From Oscillospiraceae bacterium (GTDB lineage: Bacteria > Bacillota > Clostridia > Oscillospirales > Acutalibacteraceae): a stretch of DNA of 6,970 bases. The translations under genes were made by a program, and so were the position numbers. How positions within the stretch are numbered: the stretch's first letter is position 1; each line of letters starts with the position of its first letter. Positions 1 through 5,674 of this stretch are shown piece by piece. The DNA lies in the NCBI GenBank assembly GCA_902797915.1, contig CADBUK010000107.1:1-6970 (forward strand), written 5' to 3'. The notes beneath the pieces were generated by a model. The model saw nothing but the letters and a program-made list of their open reading frames with translations. It had not been told where the DNA came from and ran no database searches.

Positions 1-164
1 GCAGTGTACTGTTCGGCGTTATTGCCCACGCACCTGTTTTCGTGCTCCATGCCGAAAAACTGTACCTCGTGCCCCATGGATTTAAAATATTCACTTAACT
101 TAAAAATGTATGTTTCCGACCCTCCGTTCGGGTGCAAAAACTTGTTAACAAACAAAATTTTCAT
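1..164 (-). CDS. Second family 4 glycosyltransferase, N-terminal fragment (runs off left edge)
   Basis: Only the first 54 codons are in the window, too short a piece to judge activity. They begin MKILFVNKFLHPNGGSETYI, the typical start of a GT4 acceptor lobe with a glycine-rich GGSETY loop near residue 14, then LSEYFKSMGHEVQFF, the usual helix-strand step. The ATG (164-162) overlaps the stop of the upstream glycosyltransferase by 4 bp (ATGA), a sign of translational coupling. A tandem GGATAAC (167-180, minus strand) just upstream is the only SD-like sequence. A role in repeat-unit assembly is inferred from family and operon position. Confidence 0.8.
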   Translation of the reverse strand, partial: MKILFVNKFLHPNGGSETYIFKLSEYFKSMGHEVQFFGMEHENRCVGNNAEQYT

Positions 165-1324
165 TTGTTATCCGTTATCCTTTTGTATAATGAGTATGTT
201 TCCTCGGCTACGCTTTGCCAGTTGTATTTTTGAGTAATGTATTCAGCCGCGGCGCTTTTGAAACGGTTTACCGTTTCGGGATTGCCGCACAGCTCGTCCA
301 GCTTTTCGGTAAGGCTTGCCGTATTGCTTTTTTCAAAATAAACTGCGTTCTCGCAGCATACCTCGGTGCATTCGGGAATGTCCGAGGTTAAGCAGCAGTT
401 TGAATAGCTCATCGCTTCAAGCAGACTGATGGGCATACCCTCCAAATCACTCGGCAGGATATACACGTAAGCGTTTGAGTAAAGCTCCTCAAGCTCTCTG
501 CCTTGCACAAAGTCAGTAAAAATTATTTTCTTTTCGCTGTTTTGCTTTTCAATTTCCGCAGCCTTTGCCTTGAGCTCGTCAAAATATTCGTGCGAATGGC
601 TTGAGCCTCCCGCCACAACAAGAGTCATATCGGTATTGCTTTTAGCGTACGCTTCCAGCAGGTAGTGGATACCCTTTTCAGGCACGATTCTGCCGAGGTA
701 AAGCAAATACCCGTCCTTGCTCAAATTGTACTTTTCTTTAATAATCTGCGCTTCGACAGGCTCGGCGGCGTTTATTCCGTTCGGAATAAAATTCGTCTTC
801 CTGCCGTAAGTATCCTCAAAATATTTTTTAACGGAATCGGAAAGAACGATTATTTCGTCGGCGTATTTAACGGCGTTCTGTTCGCCGAATTTAAGGTATT
901 TTGTTGCGAAGCCGCCCCATTTTGAACGCTGCCAGTCAAGTCCGTGAATGGTAACAACGCTTGGAATTCTGAACAGCTTTGCCAGCACACACATTGCGGC
1001 AGGCCCTTCCGCGTGGAAATGAATAACGTCGTATCTGCCGAAAATCGCCCTCGTTGTTGCCAGCGCGCTGTAAACGAACGCGTTAAGCTTTTTGCTCTGG
1101 GGCGTGGGCACGGATTTTATTTTTATGCCCTCAAATTCCTTGATGTTTGCCGTGCCGAATTGCTCGCCGGCAACGTTTTCACCCTTGCGGTTGTAAGCGG
1201 TAACGCTGCAGCCGAGTTTAATCAGGCGCTTTGAAAGCTCCTCCACAACGATTTCAACTCCGCCCTCACGGGAGGGGATTCGCTTGTGGCCTATCATTGC
1301 GATTTTTAAGTTTTCTTTACTCAT
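161..1324 (-). CDS. Family 4 glycosyltransferase (GT-B fold)
   Basis: Cytoplasmic or membrane-associated retaining glycosyltransferase that would add a sugar to the lipid-linked repeat unit. The 387 residues have the two-lobed GT4 pattern: an N-terminal acceptor lobe opening with IAMIGHKRIPSREGGVEIVV (8-27), whose SREGGVE loop recalls the DUF1972-like subset; DVIHFHAEGPA (99-109); VTIHGLDWQR (124-133); then the donor lobe with IPNGI (180-184), LGRIVPEKGIHYL (210-222), and the EX7E motif from E295 to E303 in EGMPISLLE. No membrane helix or signal peptide is evident. One base separates its ATG from the epimerase stop, and I see no clear ribosome binding site, so translation is probably coupled. 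Its stop overlaps the next start as ATGA. Donor sugar and linkage cannot be deduced. Confidence 0.92.
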   Translation of the reverse strand: MSKENLKIAMIGHKRIPSREGGVEIVVEELSKRLIKLGCSVTAYNRKGENVAGEQFGTANIKEFEGIKIKSVPTPQSKKLNAFVYSALATTRAIFGRYDVIHFHAEGPAAMCVLAKLFRIPSVVTIHGLDWQRSKWGGFATKYLKFGEQNAVKYADEIIVLSDSVKKYFEDTYGRKTNFIPNGINAAEPVEAQIIKEKYNLSKDGYLLYLGRIVPEKGIHYLLEAYAKSNTDMTLVVAGGSSHSHEYFDELKAKAAEIEKQNSEKKIIFTDFVQGRELEELYSNAYVYILPSDLEGMPISLLEAMSYSNCCLTSDIPECTEVCCENAVYFEKSNTASLTEKLDELCGNPETVNRFKSAAAEYITQKYNWQSVAEETYSLYKRITDNK

Positions 1325-1325
1325 A

Positions 1326-2369
1326 TCAGTTTTTTTCTAAATAAAATTCAGCGTACCATTCTGCAAAGTTTCTGAGCCCCGTTCTTAAATCCGTTTGAGG
1401 CTTAAAGCCGAAATCGTTAATCAAGTCGTCAACGTTTGCGTATGTAACCTCAACGTCGCCGGGCTGCATAGGCACAAGCTTTTTGTGCGCTTCAAAATCG
1501 TAATCGGCGGGCAGAACGCCTGCTCTTACAAGCTCCTGCTGTAAGATGTCAACAAAGTCCAGCAGATTTTCGGGATTGTTGTTGCCGATGTTGTAAATCT
1601 TGTATTTTACGCCGTCCGAATTCTTTTCGGGCGCTTTTTTTGCAACGCTGATAATGCCTTTAACAATATCATCGATATATGTAAAGTCGCGCTTGCAGTT
1701 GCCGTAGTTAAAGATTTCAATGGTTTCGCCCTTGATAAGCTTGTTTGTAAAGCCGAAGTAAGCCATATCGGGACGTCCCTGCGGGCCGTAAACCGTAAAG
1801 AACCTCAGCCCCGTTGCGGGAATACCGAACAGCTTTGAATATGAATGGGCAAGCACCTCGTTTGATTTTTTTGTTGCCGCGTAAAGCGAAACGGGAGTGT
1901 CCGTTTTATCGCTCGTGCAGTAAGGGATTTTTTTGTTAGTGCCGTAAACGCTTGAGCTTGAAGCAAAAACAAGATGCTCCGTTTCATAGTTGCGGCAGCA
2001 TTCAAGAATGTTGAAAAATCCGATTATGTTTGACTCAATGTAAACGTCGGGGTGGTCAATTGAATAGCGCACGCCTGCCTGAGCGGCAAGGTTGATTACT
2101 ATCTGAGGCCTGTAATTTTCAAAAACGTTTTCAACGAAGGCCTTATCGGCAAGGTCGCCCTTTAAAAATTTAAAGTTCTCAAAGCCTTTAAGCGCGTCAA
2201 GCCTGTTTTCTTTAAGCTTAACGTCGTAATAATCGTTTACGTTATCAATTCCCACAACGGTAACGCCGTCATAATCGGTAACAAGCTGCTTTGCGGTTGC
2301 GGCGCCTATGAAGCCTGCCGTACCCGTAACAAGTATTGTTTTTTTATTGAAATCAGTTAAGTTTGCCAT
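1326..2369 (-). CDS. Probable UDP-glucuronate 4-epimerase (short-chain dehydrogenase family)
   Basis: NAD-dependent extended short-chain dehydrogenase/reductase, predicted to interconvert UDP-glucuronate and UDP-galacturonate in the cytoplasm. The 347 residues show the NAD-binding GTAGFIG (16-22), DLAD (72-75), NLAAQAGVRYSIDHPDVY (93-110), the SSSSVYG stretch (137-143), catalytic Y163 and K167 in YAATK, RFFTVYGPQGRPDMA (189-203), RDFTYIDDIV (227-236) and MQPGDVEVTYA (301-311). The RYSIDHP, GRPDMA and MQPGDV forms are those I associate with bacterial UDP-GlcA 4-epimerases (LspL/Cap1J/WbnF group) rather than GalE or RmlB. This points to galacturonate in the polymer; the UDP-glucose dehydrogenase needed for the substrate is not in the window. 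The start at 2369 has GAGAG (2375-2379) 5 nt upstream, and the gene follows the transferase by 14 bp. A UDP-glucose or UDP-GlcNAc epimerase is a less likely alternative. Confidence 0.87.
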   Translation of the reverse strand: MANLTDFNKKTILVTGTAGFIGAATAKQLVTDYDGVTVVGIDNVNDYYDVKLKENRLDALKGFENFKFLKGDLADKAFVENVFENYRPQIVINLAAQAGVRYSIDHPDVYIESNIIGFFNILECCRNYETEHLVFASSSSVYGTNKKIPYCTSDKTDTPVSLYAATKKSNEVLAHSYSKLFGIPATGLRFFTVYGPQGRPDMAYFGFTNKLIKGETIEIFNYGNCKRDFTYIDDIVKGIISVAKKAPEKNSDGVKYKIYNIGNNNPENLLDFVDILQQELVRAGVLPADYDFEAHKKLVPMQPGDVEVTYANVDDLINDFGFKPQTDLRTGLRNFAEWYAEFYLEKN

Positions 2370-2383
2370 AATTTCTCTCAGTT

Positions 2384-3904
2384 TTATTTTGCGCCGCTGC
2401 CTCTTATGACAACGCCGATGGTTTTAAACAGTATCTTAATATCAAGCCGCGGAGACCAGTTGTCTATGTATTCGGTGTCGAGGTTAACAACCTCCTCAAA
2501 ATCCTGAATATCAGACCTTCCGCTGACCTGCCACATTCCCGTAATGCCGGGGCGCATTGAAAGTCTGCGCTTATGGTGGCTTTCGTATTGCTGAAATTCC
2601 TCAACAGTCGGCGGACGGGTGCCCACAAGGCTCATTTCGCCCTTCAGCACATTCCAGAACTGCGGAAATTCGTCAATGCTTGTCCGCCTGATGAACCTGC
2701 CGATTTTTGTAATTCTCGGGTCGTTCTCCATTTTGAACATATACCCGTCCATATCGTTTTTGCTCAGCAGCTCGGTTTTGTGCTTTTCGGCGTCGGCATA
2801 CATAGAACGTATTTTGTAAATGTTAAATACTCTTCCGTTTTTGCCTATGCGCTGCTGCTTGAAAATAACGGGACCCTTGCTTTCAAGCTTAATCGGAATT
2901 GCAAAAATTATAACAAGAATAATTGCAATCAGTCCGCCGATTAGTCCGCCGATAATATCAAACGTGCGTTTAAAAAACGCTTCCGCGGTTGTAAGCGGGG
3001 GAGTCGCAACCAGCGTTGCGTTCGGGATACCCGCAACAACCTGACAGTCAACGTTGTCGTAATCGCTGTTTTCAATCAGGTTTTCAAGCGTGGGCAGGTT
3101 GATGTGAACGGTAATGCCCATACTTTCAAGCTCGTCAACCGTGTCTGCCAAATCTATATGGTACCCGTACGGAATGTTGATGAAAACCTCGTCAAGCGAG
3201 GCGGAGCGTACCCAGTCAACAAAATTGTCAATATTTGCAACAACCTTAACGCCTGATATTTCTCTTACGGGTTCAATTTCCGCGGACTCTTTAACGGTAA
3301 CGGAGCCGTCGCTTTCGATTGTTTTGCTGTAATACTTTGCGCGGTAAAGCTCGTTTTCGCTGTCATATACCGCGTCAAGCAGGGCAACGCCCTCCAGCTT
3401 TCTTATCCAGTTAAGCTTGAGCTCGTCAATGAAATCGCCTGCTCTCTCGCTAACGGTAATAACACCCGTAAGGCTTGCAAAATTTGCGTTTGAAAAAATC
3501 TTGAAAATAAGAATTCTTTTAAGAATATATCTTGCGCCAAGTGAAAGAATGATGTAAAGAATCAGCGAGCAGATAAAAAGATAACGCCCGTAAAGCAGCG
3601 GGTTTCTGGTTAACAACAAAAGCACTGCAAAAACCATATAGGTTAAAAGGCAGTTTCTGAAAACCGACATCGTTTCCATCAGTCTGCTTCGTTTCAGCAG
3701 ATTTATGGACGACGTAAAGCCTATGAAAATAAGCAGTAACGCTATTAAAAGGCACACGGCATAAAGCGCAAGATTGTACCTATCACATTCGGGAATTTTG
3801 CCGAATAATGAGCAAACCCAGAAAACTATTAAATTTGAAAAGCCGACTGCAAGCAAATCAACCGATAGTTCAAGAAATAATTGAATTCTTTTTCTCTTGC
3901 CCAT
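2384..3904 (-). CDS. Polyprenyl-phosphate sugar-1-phosphate transferase (initiating transferase of polysaccharide synthesis)
   Basis: Membrane phosphoglycosyltransferase of the WbaP/CpsE type that moves a sugar-1-phosphate from a UDP-sugar to undecaprenyl phosphate, the first step of repeat-unit assembly. The 506 residues show four N-terminal membrane helices (about 10-34, 44-64, 80-98, 107-124), a cytoplasmic Rossmann-like domain (about 140-300), then a full bacterial sugar-transferase domain (about 310-506): KRTFDIIGG 312-320 leading into the membrane-embedded helix, FKQQRIGKNGR 348-358, KIRSM 364-368, SIDEFPQFWNVLKGEMSLVG 409-428 with the catalytic Asp-Glu pair D411-E412, and RPGITG 451-456. 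The middle domain lacks a clear glycine-rich nucleotide loop and carries an acidic insertion at about 180-215. It lies 40 bp after the kinase, the largest gap in the operon, with a modest GGGGAC ribosome binding site (3916-3921). The sugar it loads (Glc, Gal or other) cannot be told from sequence alone. Confidence 0.93.
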   Translation of the reverse strand: MGKRKRIQLFLELSVDLLAVGFSNLIVFWVCSLFGKIPECDRYNLALYAVCLLIALLLIFIGFTSSINLLKRSRLMETMSVFRNCLLTYMVFAVLLLLTRNPLLYGRYLFICSLILYIILSLGARYILKRILIFKIFSNANFASLTGVITVSERAGDFIDELKLNWIRKLEGVALLDAVYDSENELYRAKYYSKTIESDGSVTVKESAEIEPVREISGVKVVANIDNFVDWVRSASLDEVFINIPYGYHIDLADTVDELESMGITVHINLPTLENLIENSDYDNVDCQVVAGIPNATLVATPPLTTAEAFFKRTFDIIGGLIGGLIAIILVIIFAIPIKLESKGPVIFKQQRIGKNGRVFNIYKIRSMYADAEKHKTELLSKNDMDGYMFKMENDPRITKIGRFIRRTSIDEFPQFWNVLKGEMSLVGTRPPTVEEFQQYESHHKRRLSMRPGITGMWQVSGRSDIQDFEEVVNLDTEYIDNWSPRLDIKILFKTIGVVIRGSGAK

Positions 3905-3944
3905 AAAGCAATCAAGTCCCCGTTTCGAATAATGTTTTTACGGC

Positions 3945-4718
3945 TTATTTATAGCTGTAGCCATAGCCGTAGCCGTAGGAATATTTGTATTTGTAATCGT
4001 ATTTGCGGTAATAGGAATAATATTTCTGCTTAACAGAAGGAATGTCGTTAAGAATAACGCCCAGAATTGTTCCGCCGATATTCTCAATTCCCGCAATCGC
4101 CTGTTTAATATCAGCCTTGTCGGTAACGCCTGATTTAACAATCATAATATAGCCCGTTGACTTCTGAGCAAAAACGGTGGAGTCGGTAACAAGGTTAATC
4201 GGCGGCGTGTCAATGAACACGCAGTCGTAATGCTCTTTAACAAATTCAAGCAGCTGGTCCATTCTGGAGGAGGAAAGCAGCTCTGAGGGGTTCGGCGGAA
4301 TTTTGCCGCCTGTCAGAACGGAAAGGTTTTCAATATCCGTTTTGGAAACGGTAATGTTGTCCGTAAGCCCTGCCAGAATTTCGGAAAGTCCGTTTTTAAC
4401 GGGGATGGAAAACAGTCTGTGAATTGTGGGGTTTCTCATATCGCCGTCAATCAGCAGCGTGCGTTTTCCCATCTGCGCAAATGAAATTGCAAGGTTAATG
4501 CTGTTAATGGTTTTGCCGTTGTTAGCGGTAGGACTTGTAACAACAAAAACGGGGCATTTTTCGCCCTTCTGCATAAACAAAAGGTTTGTTCTGATTGAGG
4601 AATACGCCTCTTTAACTACAAAGGGAGAGTCGGGACCGAGGATTTTTTTAACATCGTTTCTGGAAAAGGCAATACGCTTTTCATTTTCTTTCTTTGCCCG
4701 TGTCTTAAATAATGCCAT
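3945..4718 (-). CDS. CpsD/CapB-type bacterial tyrosine kinase with tyrosine-rich tail
   Basis: Cytoplasmic BY-kinase (P-loop ATPase of the MinD/ParA class) that autophosphorylates on C-terminal tyrosines and, with its membrane adaptor, controls polysaccharide synthesis and export. The 257 residues show an EAYSSIRTN segment (37-45); Walker A TSPTANNGKT (61-70) followed by NLA; Walker A' LLIDGDMRNP (88-97, D91 and D93); Walker B CVFIDTPP (166-173, D170); and a tail with 13 tyrosines between 233 and 256, ending in Tyr-Gly repeats. Length fits the split Gram-positive kinase. Oddities: the P-loop lacks the usual PGEGKS/T form, having ANNGKT, and the EX2RX2R oligomerisation motif keeps the glutamate and second arginine but has serine (S40) for the first arginine. 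The Walker lysine, serine/threonine and aspartates are intact, so it is probably active. A MinD/ParA partition protein is unlikely given the tail and the adjacent Wzz. The start is fixed by a strong SD. Confidence 0.93.
   Translation of the reverse strand: MALFKTRAKKENEKRIAFSRNDVKKILGPDSPFVVKEAYSSIRTNLLFMQKGEKCPVFVVTSPTANNGKTINSINLAISFAQMGKRTLLIDGDMRNPTIHRLFSIPVKNGLSEILAGLTDNITVSKTDIENLSVLTGGKIPPNPSELLSSSRMDQLLEFVKEHYDCVFIDTPPINLVTDSTVFAQKSTGYIMIVKSGVTDKADIKQAIAGIENIGGTILGVILNDIPSVKQKYYSYYRKYDYKYKYSYGYGYGYSYK
3951..3980 (-). repeat. Short hexanucleotide repeat coding for the Tyr-Gly tail of the kinase
   Basis: Read on the minus strand, successive TAC-GGC, TAC-GGC, TAT-GGC and TAC-AGC units encode YGYGYGYS near the C-terminus. 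Two units are identical and the others differ by one base each. Because each unit is 6 bp, gain or loss would add or remove a dipeptide without breaking the frame. It is too short and imperfect to call a true variable tandem repeat. Confidence 0.6.
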
Positions 4719-4720
4719 AA

Positions 4721-5518
4721 TTATTTTCCTCCCTTCTTATCGTTTGAAATCTTGTTTGCGCGGTTTCTGACCTTGTCAGCAGTTTTTCTTTCCTCTTCCG
4801 CAGTTTCGTTTGCGGGAAGAATGTGCGGAATGCTGCCGAGAATGGGCAGGTCAATTTCACGCTCAAGCTCACGCTCCGTTGAAATGGTTGTGTCAAACAG
4901 TTCGTAAATATAGAAGAATACAAAGAATGCAATAAAGCCCGTTCCGAGACCGATTGCTATGTTTTTCTTCAGGTTGGGGGATGAAGGCTTTGTAGGCACC
5001 TTTGCATAGTCAAGCACCTCAACGCCGCCCGCCTTAACAACGCGCACGATTTCATCGGGTACTATTTCCGCAATCTTGTTTGCGATTGCCGCCGCCATTT
5101 CGGGGTCGGGGTCTGTTACGGTAACGCGGAAAACTTCGGTGGTGCCTTCCTGAGCGCAGTTGATTTTGCTTCTCAGTGCCGACGCGCTCATAGTCAGCCC
5201 GAGCTCGTCAATAACCTTTTCAAGCACGGTGTCGCTGTTAAGCACAACAATATATGTGTCAACAAGGCGCTGTGATACCTCAAGCTCGCTTGAGTTGATT
5301 GTTGACCTTGTGTTAACGCGGTCAACGTTGCTGTAAACGTAAAGGGTGCAGGAGGTAGAGTATTTAGGAGTAATAAACAGCTCCGTAATACCGCCCGCAA
5401 TAAAGCCCGCAATCAGCGCGCCGAGAATGATGTACAGAACGCGGGTTCTGAACATATAGAATACTTTACCGAGGTCAATGTCAATTTCTTTTTCGTTTTC
5501 CAAATCCTCTTCCTCCAT
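4721..5518 (-). CDS. Wzz/CpsC-type polysaccharide chain-length regulator and tyrosine-kinase adaptor
   Basis: Membrane protein of the polysaccharide co-polymerase family; in Gram-positives such CpsC/YwqC/CapA-like proteins set polymer length and activate a partner tyrosine kinase. The 265 residues show an acidic cytoplasmic N-terminus with the family segment EIDIDLGKVFYMFRTR (11-26), a first membrane helix about 27-48, an extracytoplasmic domain about 50-185, the proline-rich segment PTKPSSPNLKKN (175-186) typical just before the second helix, that helix about 186-207, and a charged cytoplasmic tail of about 58 residues. No ATPase domain is fused; the kinase is the next gene, 2 bp downstream, as expected for the split Gram-positive type. 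It is first in the operon, 34 bp after the -10 box. The start is uncertain: the ATG has no usable SD, while an in-frame TTG at 5503 is well placed after GGAGG and would give 260 residues starting ENEKEIDIDLG after fMet. No phosphatase or LytR-type gene precedes it. Confidence 0.9.
   Translation of the reverse strand: MEEEDLENEKEIDIDLGKVFYMFRTRVLYIILGALIAGFIAGGITELFITPKYSTSCTLYVYSNVDRVNTRSTINSSELEVSQRLVDTYIVVLNSDTVLEKVIDELGLTMSASALRSKINCAQEGTTEVFRVTVTDPDPEMAAAIANKIAEIVPDEIVRVVKAGGVEVLDYAKVPTKPSSPNLKKNIAIGLGTGFIAFFVFFYIYELFDTTISTERELEREIDLPILGSIPHILPANETAEEERKTADKVRNRANKISNDKKGGK
4728..4733 (-). promoter_or_regulatory. Strong ribosome binding site GGGAGG for the tyrosine kinase
   Basis: GGGAGG lies inside the last codons of the upstream wzz-like gene and 9 nt before the ATG at 4718. 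It supports that start codon and implies that kinase and adaptor are translated from one message in close succession. Confidence 0.8.
5512..5516 (-). promoter_or_regulatory. Shine-Dalgarno GGAGG overlapping the first ATG of the wzz-like gene
   Basis: The only good Shine-Dalgarno in this leader is GGAGG, and its first G is the last base of the ATG at 5518-5516, so it cannot serve that ATG. It lies 8 nt upstream of an in-frame TTG (5503-5501, codon 6), a normal spacing for a start. Upstream of the ATG the leader is almost all A and T with no purine-rich SD. This site therefore bears on which start codon is used. Confidence 0.55.
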
Positions 5519-5551
5519 ATATAAATTAATTATTTATAATATATCTAAACA

Positions 5552-5580
5552 AATATAACACATCTTATTGTTTTAGTCAA
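5552..5580 (-). promoter_or_regulatory. Sigma-70/sigma-A-type promoter of the polysaccharide operon
   Basis: On the minus strand the -35 box TTGACT (5580-5575) and the -10 box TATATT (5557-5552) are separated by exactly 17 bp, and each matches the consensus at five of six positions. Transcription is predicted to start at about 5545-5546, giving a leader of about 27 nt to the first ATG of the next gene, or about 42 nt to an alternative TTG. The surroundings are very AT-rich. It is the only promoter I can support for the downstream genes. I see no clear operator. The 3' part of the leader could form a weak AU-only hairpin (5521-5526 with 5532-5537). Confidence 0.8.
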
Positions 5581-5625
5581 TGAAATAATATTGCGAAATT
5601 TATTACTGTTTTTTTAATTTTTTCC

Positions 5626-5662
5626 AAATTAAAACGGCAGGAGATTTGCTCCTGCCGTTTTT
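5626..5662 (-). terminator. Intrinsic terminator of thrS
   Basis: A perfect 13-bp inverted repeat (5631-5643 with 5649-5661) encloses a 5-nt loop. On the minus strand the stem core is CGGCAGGAG/CTCCTGCCG, followed by TTTTAATTT. It begins 13 nt after the thrS stop codon, so it should end the thrS transcript and insulate the operon downstream. The plus-strand reading also ends in a run of five T, so the element could work in both directions, but no plus-strand gene is seen near it. Confidence 0.9.
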
Positions 5663-5674
5663 GATGTGCTTTTA

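Noticed and set aside
4..237. Plus-strand open frame of 77 codons at the left edge
   Set aside because: It is antisense to the start of one glycosyltransferase and the end of the other, both supported by family motifs and an ATGA overlap.
2573..2944. Plus-strand open frame of 123 codons opposite the sugar-transferase gene
   Set aside because: It is antisense to the conserved catalytic domain, and the protein sequence looks random in composition. I also rejected the other plus-strand frames at 665-925, 944-1234, 2619-2819, 2820-3044, 3114-3332 and 4426-4770.
3905..3944. Internal promoter or terminator in the 40-bp gap between kinase and sugar transferase
   Set aside because: I found no hairpin with a T-run and no paired -35/-10 boxes with suitable spacing. 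It looks like a simple intra-operon spacer.
5519..5674. Riboswitch, T-box or small RNA in the intergenic region
   Set aside because: The predicted leader is only about 27-42 nt and AU-rich, with no T-box or riboswitch core. The only stable hairpin belongs to the thrS terminator.
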